DNA from: Zoroaster sp. YZ-2022
Taxonomy: Eukaryota > Echinodermata > Asteroidea > Forcipulatida > Zoroasteridae
Reading direction: 5' to 3'
NCBI GenBank assembly: GCA_029582265.1
Contig: JAQQFT010000023.1
Span: 4,871,688 to 4,935,687, forward strand
Length of the DNA stretch: 64,000 nt
Part shown: positions 39,805 through 50,885 of the stretch, piece by piece
Layout of the letters: each line of letters begins with the position of its first letter
How positions within the stretch are numbered: position 1 is the stretch's first letter
The notes under the pieces: model-generated
What the model was told of the DNA's origin: nothing
Database searches by the model: none
The model's input: the letters and a program-made list of their open reading frames with translations, nothing else
Translations under genes and position numbers: made by a program

Positions 39805-40640
39805 ATATTCGGAAAACTCTTTTTTGCTGCTCAGCAAGGCGGAAAAAAACAACTGATGGCGGCGACCTCAATGAACTTGCTGCTGTCTTTTTCCCCCCCC
39901 CGCCGAAACAACATTGAAATGAGGGGTTGCTTGCTCTTTTTCTCCCCTATTCCCGGCAGGAAGCCGATCCCTCACTTTTCTAAAACCCTTATGTGCCCCG
40001 CGCGTCTGGGTTCTCCACCCCGGGCCTCTTCGGGGCCCTGCGCGCCCTGCTGGCCCCCGGGGGGGTGCCTTTATTTTTGGGGGGGTTTCCCCCTTTTCCC
40101 TGCATAAAAAATAGGATGGGGGGGGTTTTTGCTCATTGGGCCCGAAAATGCGCTTCCGCTCGGTCGGGGGCCGGCGCGGCGGCAGCGCGACCACCTATAA
40201 GGGGAATTGACCCCCGCGCCCAAAATGCTTCGGGTTTCCCGGGTCATAACCCCCGGGCGGCCCTTTTTCCGTCTGGGGGGGGTTGTCTTTTGGGTTGCCC
40301 CTATTTTTTCCCCATAGTGGGAAATTTGGTTTTTTTCGTGTTAGATTATCAATTTTTCCCCCGACTCACGGATTTTTGGCTTTCGTGGGCCCTTTCCTCC
40401 CACCCACAAAATGGGCTGGGCTGTTTATCAGGGGAGGGTGGGAGTGGGGGCTGGGATTTTTTACGTTTGGGGGGAACAAGGTTCCCCAAAACCCCCATTG
40501 TATTTTACTCCTGTTTTAAAATTAAAAAAAAATGTCACAATTTTTATTTCTTTGTTTTTTTTGGGAAAGTGATTGGTTGGGTGACAACAGTTAAGTATGG
40601 CTGGTGGGATGAGACCAATGATGGTAGACGTTAACCAACC
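39805..40640. other. GC-rich contig end with distorted homopolymers
   Basis: GC content is far above the surroundings, with runs such as CCCCCCCCC, GGGGGGG and TTTTTTTT. Several overlapping frames of 80-210 codons on both strands exist only because GC-rich DNA has few stops. Their translations are low-complexity (proline, glycine, phenylalanine and arginine rich) and I recognise no family. A GC-rich exon or CpG-rich promoter could underlie it, but the consensus is too poor to annotate a gene. Confidence 0.5.
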
Positions 40641-43100
40641 CCACTGCCCCCCCTAAAATCCTCAAATCTTTTAGTAAAGCAAACAAATGAAAACCCCTTT
40701 GGGTAGAGACCTGCACCAGTGTTCAATTTGGGATACGGCCCCTCGGGGGACCCCCCCCTCCAGCGGGCAAAACGTTCCACTAAAACCTGACCTTTTACCC
40801 TGGATGTGCATTACCAGGGAAAAACTGCCAAAACCTCAATCCTCAAATCCTTCCCTTTAAACTTGCGTAACCTCAATCCCGGGGGAAAGGGTTTGGGGGT
40901 TTAAAACCTAACCCCCTAGCCAAAAACCCCCAGGTACCTTTCAACCTTTAATCCCCCGAAATGTGTTTGTGCAAAACTCCCCCTCAATCCTTTATAGTCC
41001 TCCACTTCAAACCATCCCCCCCAATCCTCCACCCCTCAATTGGTGTTTTAAAAACGTGCCTCATTCTCCAAAATCCTCAAATTCCGGGGGATAAGGGGAG
41101 TTAGGAATTTGGGGTATCAAATGGTATCAAATGCAAAAAACAAGTACATGGGGCCCTAAAACCCCAATCCCCCAGAATCTTTTTTTGGACAGAAATTTAC
41201 AATGACCCTTCCCCTTTCATTCATTAAATTGTCACCCCTCAATCCCCCAATACCCAAAAAACCCCATTTGCCTCAATCCCTTAAAACCCTTCAGTTCCAA
41301 AAATTTGGAGGATTTGGGAAAGGTTTTTAAAAAAATGTCTTATATCTGAATTTGGTGTGCCAGTTAACTGGTTTTTGTAAAAATCCCCCAAGAACAATGC
41401 AGAACCTGGCAAGGTTCCAGAAGCATTTTGGGTTTTCCCGTGTTCAGATATATCCAGGGTCAACATTAACTCAACAAAAAAATATCGTCGATCAAGGGGG
41501 CAGGGAATCGGGGGGTTTTTAACTCTGGACAAAAAAATCCCATGATTGGGTTATTACCGTTCTGCCTTTAAATAGCCAATTCCAGGCGATTATTCATTTA
41601 AACTGGCCCATTCTTTCCTTTAAACCCTCTCTATTGGATTTTAAAATAAATAATAACGTTTTTGGGCCTTTGAAAGATACAAGCCTTTACTTTTTAATTC
41701 CAGGTCAAGCCAATATCTCAAAAATTTTCTCGGCTCTGGGGTATCAGCCCTGAGCTCAGCCCTCAAGCTTTTCAACCAAATATCAACCTCTACCCTCAAA
41801 ATTTTTGGGATTTGAAATGGGTGCCCAAATTTGCTAAAATTTAAAAACTTTCCCAAATTTTTCCCTACAAATTCATGAAAATACAGGGAAATGGGGTGTC
41901 CAAAATTTAAACATTTCCCAAAGCCCCCAAACCCCCCCTTAACACTATCCCCCTCACAGGTCATTTATCCATTTCCCAGATGCCCCGGGAAGGCTTTCAC
42001 GTTCCCTAACTCGCCCCCGGGGAATGACGAAACTCTCCCCCTTTCCCCATTTCATCATTGCCCGGTTCAAACGGGTTCCCTCGTGAATGCGCGGGCAGGG
42101 ACTTGGGTGTGGTCCAGGGGGCGGGAAGGGTATGGAGGGGTCGTTACCCTTCTGGTTTGGGAAATTCCTTGACCCCAGCGAAAACTAAAGGCCTCTTGCT
42201 AACAAATTTTCTGGGCAAAAACCAGTTGGGTGCGTTTGGCCTGATGCCTTTTTTTTTGGTGCCTTTTGAAAGTTGCTGAACAGGTCAAAACAGTCAACTC
42301 CTGTTTGAATTTGACCCAAATGTGCACACAGGGGCAGACTTTTTTATTTTTGCCCCCCTAAAATCCCGACAATGCATCAAAAGGGTCGCTCAGATTTTAA
42401 ATGATTTTACACTGGTTTACTTTTTACTTTTGGGTGCTAGAAAACCCCCGGGTATGTCAACTTTTTGACTATTTTGTTGTGTAGTGGGGGTAAACTTAAC
42501 ATGGTCGTGCTATCCGGTCCCGCCCCACCGAAACTTTTTTAAATTTCCCATTTTGGGTTCTTTCCCCAAACACTTCAAAATCATAAACTTTTCCACAAAC
42601 AGAATCTAAATTTTTTTTTTAAAAAAATAAAAAACTTGGATAATGATTTAAAAACCTGCCTTTTCCCGGGTTTTTGTTTGATGTCTATCTTTTTGTTTTA
42701 GTTACCGCCTCCCCGTATCCGGGTTGGTTTTTGTCCTTTTTTCCCGGTTTTGGTTTCGATTTTGGCCCCATAATTATTTTTGTTGGAGGGGAATGGACCG
42801 AAGTTTTTTTAATATACGGCAGGCAGGTATTTTAATGGGTCCTTTTTTGGGATTTAAAAAAAACGAAAACTCGGGGTTTTTTTCTTTTTTAAAATTCTAT
42901 AATTTCCTGCGGGTTCTGTTTTAAATTCAAAAATTTTTAAACCTCAGTCTAAGCCCTTTAGGAGTTTAAGTCAGTCTTAAATCAAAAGCGATTTGGGATT
43001 AAAAATGAAACTTTAAAATCCCAAAATATTGGATGGGCCCTAATATAATTTCTTTTTCCTGGTTCTCCCCCTTTGATCTTATCGTTTTTTCCCAAATTTT
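40640..43100. repeat. C-rich region with recurring CCTCAATCC words
   Basis: CCTCAATCC or CCTCAAATCC (minus strand GGATTGAGG) appears many times, for example near 40828, 40870, 40983, 41035, 41237 and 41272, and again at 43518, embedded in C-runs and AAACCCC-type sequence. Spacing is irregular. This looks like a degraded minisatellite or simple-sequence region further damaged by consensus errors. No gene is supported; frames such as 41641-41964 (minus) have no recognisable domain. Confidence 0.45.
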
Positions 43101-43340
43101 TCCCCAAACCAACCCCCCCCCCAAATCTTCCTAACTCCTGCCCCCAACCCCCCTGTCCTTCCCCCCTGGCCCCTTCCCCCTTTGAATCCCTAACCCCCCT
43201 GGCCCCTTTGCAACCTAATCCCTTCTAACCCCCTACCCCAACCAACCAATTTTCCCTAACCCCTGGGCCCCACTTGTTTTCCCAAACCGATCTTCCCCTA
43301 ACCCAGGCCCCCTTGCCCCCCAACCCTAAAATCCCCCAAA
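43100..43340. repeat. C-rich imperfect minisatellite
   Basis: Repeated words of the type CCCTAACCCCCCTGGCCCC with irregular spacing of roughly 25-40 bp. CCCTAA occurs but never as consecutive hexamers, so it is not a telomere repeat. Confidence 0.5.
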
Positions 43341-44400
43341 ACCCTTCAGTGTAAGCAACCGTTTACTTTTAACATGTATCACGTTTTTTCTAATCTTGAT
43401 ACTTTAAATGGGGGCCCCTCCCCCACCTGGACCAAAAAACATTTCACTGACCCCCCACCTTTCAACACTACAACAACATGGTTTACCCCCAGGAGGAAGG
43501 ATGGGAAGGCCTTTAACCTCAATCCTCCCTTTTTCCCCGTTCAAATAACCAATTAAAACCTCCCAAAACCCCAAAAAATCATCCCCCTTTTAATCTTTCA
43601 AATCCTTACCCGCAATTTCCGGGATCCTTCAAAATCCTTTAAATAAAAGGGTTTTGGAGGATTTAGAAAAATTCAGGGGTAAAAACTTTTTCAAATTTTT
43701 TTGAGGCAATTTGTTCATATTTTGAAATCTTGGGAAAAGGGCCGTTTCACCAGCCTTTGGAACCCAAAGGCCAAAATTTTCCCCTGCCTCGCCCTTTTAA
43801 TAGCTCGCCCCTGGGCTGGCCTCAGAAGCAGGTTTGTTCATTGTTTTTTTGGGTTGGACTCACTAAATTAGGAGGAGGTAGCCTGGGGCCTGGCCCTAAA
43901 AACTTGGTTCCTGACTTTGGCCCTCCCCCCTTTTAAAAGGGTTGGTTTATATTCAACAGGGCATTTTTCCCCTGGGGCTGTGTCATAACCGGGGGTAAAC
44001 TGTCAGTCAATCACTAAAAAATAACTTGAGTCAGACTCATCTGGGGCTTTTATCCCCCCTCCCTTTTTTTTAAAAAGGGGGGATACCTTTTTTAACAAAG
44101 GGGGCAGTATCGTCGATCAACAGGCATGGGAAACAGTCTGTTTTGATTGAAAAATAATCCCCCTGATAGGTCATATTCCTTTTCTCCCAAAAAGACCGTA
44201 ATTTTTGTCATGCCATCTTTAAAATAAAACCCCTTCCCTGCCCTGTTTTCTCTCATTTTTGACGTACCCCCAAAAATTAAAACAACGATGGCCCCGTGTT
44301 TTTTCTTTTTATTATTGTTTAATTTCACCTTCATGTCTTTTTAAATAAAAATTTTTCCTTTAAAAAATTTTTTTCCCCTTTTTTTTTTTTTTCTTATAAA
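43341..44400. other. No gene seen; low-quality consensus
   Basis: AT- and C-rich sequence with long homopolymers. The word TATCGTCGATCAA at 44108 also occurs at 41482, suggesting a dispersed repeat. No supported gene. Confidence 0.45.
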
Positions 44401-45060
44401 TTCCGTGCCTACAGTCTGGTGTCTGGTGTCGTTGGTTTGGGGCATCGGGCTCAAGTTCTGGGGTTTTCAGAAAGCGGTTCAATCCCCCCCAGTCTCGTCT
44501 TTTGTCCTAAAAAAACACTACCAAATTGCTTTTTTTCCTTTGGATGGGACTTCCATGGCCTGTAATAATTAAAAATCGTAAAGCCCAGCATTTCTTGGGT
44601 CCATGGGCGACGGTTTGGTGCATCGTTTGTGTTCCCGATGTAATCCTCAAATTTGGGGTTTATCAACACACCATGGTGTTTGTCCTTCAAACACTACCCT
44701 TCTTTCTCCCCCCAGGGGTAAAAGGGTACCTTTTGCCTGTGGGGGCAGAGTTGGTTTTGTTTGATTAGCCCCTGTATTTCGCTGAAAAATCATTGGCTGT
44801 ATCTCCCAGGGGCAGATGGTTTCAGGAAGATTTATGGCCGTGAGCACGGTAATAAATAATGCGCCGGCACCAGTTTGGGGGATCGTGCGCTATTTTCCAA
44901 AAATTTTATTTGTGGATGGTGGGGGGGCCCCTGTTTTTGTTCATAAAATGCCTTTGGGGGTTTCCCACACACAATTAAAAGGTTTTCTTTTGGGGAAACC
45001 TTTGGTTTTTTCAAAAATTAAAAAAATATTTTTTTTGAAAACTATTTTTTTTTAAAAAAA
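44400..45060. other. Higher-complexity stretch, identity unknown
   Basis: Sequence here is less homopolymer-dominated than its flanks and has overlapping open frames of 60-80 codons on both strands (44451-44690, 44526-44768, 44816-45055). No domain is recognisable, and frames switch repeatedly. It could be a decayed transposon or exon damaged by indels. It contains a copy of the leader repeat described at 44659. Confidence 0.3.
44659..44710 (+). repeat. Copy of the 'leader' dispersed repeat
   Basis: TTATCAACACACCATGG, then TGTTTGTCCTTCAAACACTA and a CTTCTTTCTCC-like stretch, align with 54688-54740 (TTATCAAAACACCGTGTG...CTCAAACATACC...TTCTTCC), roughly 80 percent alike by eye, on the same strand. 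At 54.7 kb the same word leads into a TTC tract and a ~130-bp array; here it is isolated. Confidence 0.45.
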
Positions 45061-45900
45061 AATTCTGTGAAATTCCCAATGAACTATCATAGCTCTAATG
45101 TTATATTTTGACGAAATTCCGGGGCATCATTGGAAATTTTTTTCCTAGAATGTGTTGGGTAAATCTTCTGTTTCTCTCTATGCGGGCCTTTGTGGTGGAA
45201 CAGGGGGTGTGCTTTTTTTAATATGTTTTTGGCCCGGGTCAAAAACTTGGGATCCCCGGGTACCCCTTTTAATTTCATTGTCATTTTTTTTTAAAAACCC
45301 TCCCACATGGGGGCCACTCGATCCCAAAAATTTTCCCCGGCCCAAATAAAATTACAAGCCCCTGTCCTTTCAAGTTTTTACAAAAAACCTGTGTCCCCCC
45401 CAAAGGTTTTTTGTATGGGTTATCGGGAAATAACTTTTTGCTCGGGGAAATGGGGCCCCATTTAAATTAATTTGAAAACATTTTTTAAAAAAATTATTAA
45501 AATTTTTAAAAATTTTAAAAACAAATTAAAATTGGCACCCTTGCCCCCTTTTTAGGTCTGTGCAGACATAAAATGCACTACATAAAAACATGCACTAATC
45601 AACCTCAAACAATGGGAAACGTGTATCCTGAATAGTTGGGGGAAAGTGTGGAAACCATCTAAAAACTACAAAGGCGTTTCGTGAATTTGAATCTCTTCGA
45701 CAAAATAAAAATTTTAAAAATGTAACCATTCATTTTGGGCCGTTCTGTTACCCTCAAATGTTAAATCCCCATTTTTAAAAGTCTTTTCAATGGAAAAAAT
45801 GGAACCAAAATGGAACCGGGTTTACGGTTTCGGTCGGGCCTCCGCCCCCCAGTGGAACCACATCCCCAAACTCATTTTTCTATACTCTCCTCAAAAAACA
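45061..45900. other. No gene seen; low-quality consensus
   Basis: A/T homopolymer-rich sequence with no supported coding region, RNA or clear repeat. Confidence 0.45.
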
Positions 45901-45916
45901 TCCCTTTAAATTAATT

Positions 45917-46320
45917 TCATACTCGTTGTTGGTCATTCTTTCTTATTCTCCGGAAAAAATTATCAACTTAAAAATTGGTATTCATATCGTTGTTGGTCAT
46001 TTTTTGTACTCGTACTCGTGCTCATGAAAAAGGCGCTCAAATATGTTAAAAATTCCCCTTTTTTTAAATTTCTTGTCTCTCTCATACTCATGAAAAATAT
46101 ACACAACAGAAAATTGGTATTCATTTTTTATACATTTCTTTCTCGTACTCGTGCTCGAAAAAAACGACTAAAATATAGTATAGTATTCATACTCGTTGTT
46201 GGTACATTTTCCTCGTCTCATCTTGAAAAAAATATGACTACAACCTTTGAATTAAATTTCATACTCTTAGTACATTTCTTGTCTCATGCTCTCCAAACTT
46301 AGGTTAGAGCTTTAATATAT
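45917..46320 (+). repeat. ~66-bp minisatellite (TCATACTCGTTGTTGG family)
   Basis: TCATACTCGTTGTTGG-type words start at 45917, 45982, about 46050 (degraded), 46121, 46187 and about 46259, so the period is about 65-70 bp over six copies. Each is followed by a T-rich stretch, CTCGTACTCGTGCTCATG-like sequence and GAAAAA. The 94-codon open frame across it (46018-46302) is repeat-derived, not a gene. Confidence 0.65.
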
Positions 46321-47100
46321 TTCTCATATTTGAGAATTTTTTTGCTCTCTCTGAAAAATCCCCTAAATCTTCCATTGATAAGTATTTGTTTTGTTCCGTA
46401 AACGGGCATGGGGTCTCCGCGAAACCCCGGGGGGTGAACCAGTTTCGAGAGATAGTAAGTTCCTTGTCCGACGTTTCGAACTGGATAATCCGTGGGGAGG
46501 CGGGTTTTTTCTTGTGGACAAATTTTCCTTTAACAATCAGGGGGTTTTAGCCAAATTTTTATATTGATCCGGGCCCATATCTCAAAATGCCCAAAATAAA
46601 AACAAAAAAGGGTGTTTTTCAACTTAAATCTGATTTTGGGGAGGATAACGTTGCAATCAGAATCTCTGATTTTATTTCCAATAATGTTTCCTTTCTGTAC
46701 TATGGACATTTTGTAGTACATACTTTTTTCATTCACTGTCATCAACGAACTGCACTTACAAATTATGATTTGGGTTTCAAATTTTGCCAGTGTTTGGTTT
46801 AAGGGCCCCCAAAATATTTCTCCTGTGGCTGGTCTCTGCGTGTCCCTCAGAACCGGGGTCACCATTTTAGTTTACTTTTTTGCTTTAAACGTGTCGTGTC
46901 TTGCTGGATCGATGGGAAATTCTTTTGTGTTTTAAACGACTTTTCCATAGGGGTATGAACTTCCCGATTTGTGGGCCTCTCTTAGCCCCCATATTTTGTA
47001 TATAAAATTTTGGGTTTCCCTGTGTATACATGTACAATTTTTTCCCTGGAAAAAAAGATTAGAAAAAGGGGGAACTAATTGAGTTTTTTAAAAAAACAAA
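46321..47100. other. No gene seen; one GC-rich hairpin
   Basis: A GC-richer patch at 46400-46505 includes CCAGTTTCGA (46439) and TCGAACTGG (46476), an inverted pair that could form a stem with a 27-nt loop. A 111-codon minus-strand frame (46530-46865) has no recognisable domain and overlaps a plus-strand frame. It might be a transposon remnant; unsupported as a gene. Confidence 0.35.
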
Positions 47101-47127
47101 CTCAGGGTGTTCAGTGGCATCATATGT

Positions 47128-47139
47128 GATGACGTCATC
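47128..47139. promoter_or_regulatory. Perfect 12-bp palindrome with CRE core
   Basis: GATGACGTCATC is a perfect palindrome around TGACGTCA, the consensus for CREB/ATF bZIP factors. The same core recurs in the downstream repeats at 47624 and 48278, so it is more likely repeat-borne than gene regulation. Confidence 0.35.
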
Positions 47140-47539
47140 CCAAAGTTTTTAAAAAAACAATTTTAGTTCGGAGATTGGGTTTCTTTATTTAAAAAAAAAT
47201 TAATGTTATCGAAACTTTTCCGGTTCACCCCTTTTTTAAATTTTTTAAACCCGTAATTTCCCGGTTCAATCATGTGACTCATTCCTTACAAATCTTTCCT
47301 CTAAAAAATTTTCAATTCCATCTAATTTTTTCTTGAATACAAAAAGTGTTTTTTTAAACGACGTCCCAAATATATTTTGAAAAAGCAGACCCCATTAACA
47401 TATATACCCAAAATTTATTTCAATCCTTTTAATTTGGTCAATTTATAAAAATGAATTTCCCAGTTTGGACCTAGAAAGGTTCAATAAGGTCATTTTTTTA
47501 TCTAGACCCTCCATGTTCTGTATGTTTGGGAAGGGAATC

Positions 47540-48370
47540 AAGATATTATCTATTGGTTCACGAGATATAAAAAAATTTTTTTTAATTATAATTAATTACG
47601 TAATAATTCTTTGATGACCCCCCTGACGTCAAACGTTACCTGGAACATATTTAAATCTAACTATTTGTTGTTTGGGTTCTTTGAACCCCCAAACTATGTT
47701 TTTTAAAATATATTTACAATTATTAAATCCTTTTTCATTTTTAAGGGCCCCTACGTTTTTTAAAAATCTGAAAGAAAAATGGTGAACATATATTGGATTA
47801 TTATATTCTAATTAGATCTGTTGTGCAGGTGATGTAATACAGTTTATCATTTTTTCACTTTTGCCTGTTGTAAAGGCCGTTCACACGCGGAATGGGCTGT
47901 GTTTATTAAAAGTACATATACTTCGAATGTTGTTCCAAATTTCCCCGTGTTCGCCCAAAAGGGAGAGGAAATTGGGGTCATGTCTGTAAAAATGTGACAT
48001 ATTTAAAAGTCTTTAAGATGATGCAAAGATTGTGAAAATATCTTCTGGGTTCATAAATATGATTTTTTTAAATATTCAATTTCGGTTTCGACCGGGAAAG
48101 GGAATCGGTTTGGGGCCCGTCTTTGTACGAACAACCCAAAAATTTAAAAGATCTAAACATGGTGAAAAATTGGAAACTATCGTTTGTGGTTCATGAAAAT
48201 AATTTTTGAAAATATTAAACTGGTTTTTAAATTTTAAAAATTTTATTTGGTGTAATTTGATTCTGATGACCTCACTATGACGTCAAAACCCCAAAATACA
48301 ACTCATTTGATCTAACTATTTTAAGTTTTAAGGGTTCTGTTGCCCCCAAACTATTTTTTTCCCTGGATAT
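47540..48370 (+). repeat. Two copies of a 654-bp-spaced repeat with TGACGTCA
   Basis: Three landmarks repeat at constant spacing: GATGAC...TGACGTCAAA at 47624 and 48278, ATCTAACTATTT at about 47656 and 48310, and CCCCCAAACTAT at 47686 and 48341; a TTGGTTCACGAGATA-like word precedes each. The differences are all 654-655 bp, so this is a diverged tandem or segmental duplication. TGACGTCA is a palindromic CRE-like site; another lies at 47130 inside GATGACGTCATC. Confidence 0.6.
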
Positions 48371-48379
48371 GTTTAAGAA

Positions 48380-49374
48380 GAAGAAGGGGAAAAAAAAAGA
48401 AAAAAAAAACGAACAATAACAAATGTTCGCTAAACACCTAAAAACCAATCTTTCCCATACTTTTCTGTTGTTGCATTGTGTTAAAGGGGGTGTCTTGAAA
48501 TACCTGTAAGGGTGGTTAATACGTACGATTTTCCAGTAATAATAAGCTGAAGGTTGTTTGCCCGGTTTGTGAATAGATTTCCCCTGTTAAATCCCCTAAA
48601 AATTTACGGGACTGTTACTAATTTTTGCTGATTTTCACTAATATACTACTAAAAAATTTTTAGGAACACCGAATAACCCCAGTTAAAAAAAGACCATTTA
48701 TTTCAGTAAAACAATTTTTCCCCAAAATTGATGAGTTAACAAAATTTAACATGTGGAGATTGAAGACCTTGTGTCAATATTGCTTAAACATCTTACCCAA
48801 TTTTGATCTAAAACCGGTGTTCAAATTTTTTTTGAAATTATTATAAGTCGATAAAGAATTCAAATGGTATGATACAACAATCACAGATTAATTTTCATGA
48901 ACTTTTTAATTTTTAAAAGAGATATATTTTTTTTGAAAAAAATCGATCTCGATAATGACATCTGTTTGATATTTTTCTTTTTTCCCCCGGGACGATCGAC
49001 ATACTGATCGAAACGTTGAAGAACCCCCAGTTTTTTTAAAAAATTACTCTTTGAAATTTCACGGTGTCCCCCCAATTAGTCTTCTTATGTTTCTTTTGTT
49101 CCCCAGACGGCCATCTCGGTATTTTGGGTTTCCCCAAAAACCCCTTGGGGAAACTTTGGGGCTTTCTCTCACCATTGGCTCTAAAACTCAAATGACATCG
49201 AATCAGTCAAACAATTTGTTTTTGACAACTCGGGTCCTTTGCTGTTTTTTTTTTAAACCCCTTCTGTGACGGGGGTAAAAATGTTGATATACTTGAAAAT
49301 ATCAGTGCATTAAAAGTCAAAATTAAAAAACCTTACGTGCATAAGAAATTTACGAAAAATGTCAGTAAAACCAG
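48380..49374. other. No gene seen
   Basis: AT-rich, homopolymer-inflated sequence with short frames only. No RNA gene or clear repeat recognised. Confidence 0.45.
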
Positions 49375-49771
49375 TCTTCTTCTTCTTCTTCTTCTTCTTC
49401 TTCCTTTTCTTCTTCTTCTTCTTCCCTTTTCCTTTTTCTTCTTCTTTTTTTTTTTTTTCCTTCTTCTTCTTCTTCTTCTTCTTCTTCTTCTTCTTCTTCT
49501 TCTTCTTCTTCTTTTCTTCTTCTTCTTCTTCTTCTTCTTCTTCTTCTTCTTCTTTTTCCCTTCTTCTTCTTCTTTTCTTCTTCTTCTTCTTCTTCTTCTT
49601 CTTCTTCTTCTTCTTCTTCTTCTTCTTCTTCTTCTTCTTCTTCTTCTTCTTCTTCTTTTCTTCTTCTTCTTCTTCTTCTTCTTCTTCTTCTTCCTTCTTC
49701 TTCTTCTTCTTCTTCTTCTTCTTCTTCTTCTTCTTCTTCTTCTTCTTCTTCTTCTTCTCCTCCTCCTCCTC
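49375..49771. repeat. (TTC)n microsatellite, ~400 bp
   Basis: Nearly pure TTC (GAA on the other strand), interrupted by a few TTTTC and TTCC slips and ending in CTCCTCCTCCTC. All long frames across it (poly-Leu, Phe, Ser, Lys or Glu) are repeat artefacts. Pure polypurine/polypyrimidine tracts of this length can form triplex DNA. It runs directly into the CTCGAGTTGTGG leader and the ~130-bp array. Confidence 0.97.
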
Positions 49772-50710
49772 GAGTTGTGGAAAATTTTGGCCTTCTTCTG
49801 CCCAAACCGGAGTCAAGTTTAATTTTAAAAATTTCTCAACAAACAACGGTAAATTGCTTTTTTCCCCTTGTTAGATTGTTTTGTGAAAATATTTAAAAAA
49901 CATCCCCCAATTTGTTTATTTCCCTTAAACCGAGTCAAGTTTTTTTAAAAATTTAAACAACCCCAAAGGGGTAAATTCGGTTTTTTGCACCATTGTACAG
50001 ATTTTTTGTCAAAAATTTTTAAAACATGCCCCCAATTTGACCTTTCCCTTCCAAACCGGAAGTAAAAGTTTAATAAAAAACTATCTTTCCCCAACAACCA
50101 CAAAGGAAAATTCAAATTTTTTGTCCATTGTACAGTTTGGGGTGAAAAAAATTTTAAAAAAATTTAAATTTGACCTTACATCCTGTAAACCGAGTCAAAT
50201 TTAATATTTAAAATCATATAACAACAACCACAAGTGTAAATTAAAATTTTTTTTCATTTATAGATTGGTGAAAAAATTTTAAAGGTAAATTTTAAAACCT
50301 TAAATTTTTCCTGTCAAACCGAGTAAAAGTTTAATATTTAAAAAAATCATCTCAACAACCAGGTAAATTCAAATTTGTATCCCAAACAGATCGTTAATTG
50401 TCAAAAATTTACAAAAAGATGCCCCCCAATTTTGACCTTCTTTTCCCCCAAACCGGAGTCAATTTAATATTTAACTAGATAAAAGTTTTTTACAACAAAA
50501 CAATTTCAGTTGAAGTTAAAATGGTTACGTCTAATTCGAAGTGTTGGAGGGAAATTTTAACGTAAAATATTTTAAAAAAAATAAATTTGCCTTACTTCTG
50601 TCAAAGGGAGTCAAAGTTTAATTTAAAAGATCATATCTCAAAACCCCAAAATAAATTAAACATGTTTGCACCATTTCAGATCGTTTTTCAAAAAAATATT
50701 TAACAAGTTA
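49765..50710 (+). repeat. ~130-bp tandem array, block 1
   Basis: The word AAACCGGAGTCAAGTTT and variants starts at about 49804, 49927, 50053, 50187, 50316, 50450 and 50605, spaced 123-155 bp. Between landmarks the order is ATATTTAA, ATCATATCTCAACAACCAC, AAATTCAAATTT, ACCATTGTACAGATCG, TGTCAAAAATATTTA, CCCCCAATTTGACC, CTTCCTGTC. Copies are heavily distorted by homopolymer errors. The array begins immediately after the TTC tract and CTCGAGTTGTGG. Confidence 0.75.
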
Positions 50711-50779
50711 AATTTGCTTACCCCCCCAAAACCCAAGTTTTTTCAGAAAAACCAAATCTCTAATTGGGTGTTCAGGCCC

Positions 50780-50885
50780 CCAAAACACCTTTGTTTTGTA
50801 CTGTTTTTTTTTAAATTTTTTTTACTTCTTCTCTGGCGTCTGTCCTAAAAAAGGCATCCTTGAAAATTTACACTTCAAACCAAAA
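50780..50885 (+). repeat. Leader repeat after block 1
   Basis: AAAACACC...TTGTACTG..., then ACTTCTTCTCTGGCGTCTGTCC and ACTTCAAAC, follow the same order as 54694-54776 (AAAACACC, TTGTTCTC, CTTCTTCTCCCCTGACTGTCC, ACTTCAAAC). It is a shortened or degraded module copy with only a trace of the TTC tract. Confidence 0.45.

Noticed and set aside
39856..40634. GC-rich overlapping frames (up to 213 codons) after the second gap
   Set aside because: Open on both strands and in several frames, with low-complexity translations in a region of obvious homopolymer errors; best explained by composition.
43100..43340. Possible interstitial telomere (CCCTAA words)
   Set aside because: CCCTAA occurs only singly inside longer C-rich words; no consecutive hexamers.
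44400..44500. tRNA-like sequence with GGTTCAATCCC at about 44475
   Set aside because: The upstream A box is not convincing and no acceptor or anticodon stem pairs could be drawn; probably a chance B-box word.
49310..49874. Long poly-Lys/Glu and poly-Leu/Phe/Ser open frames of 147-178 codons
   Set aside because: Direct translation of a TTC/GAA microsatellite in several frames on both strands.
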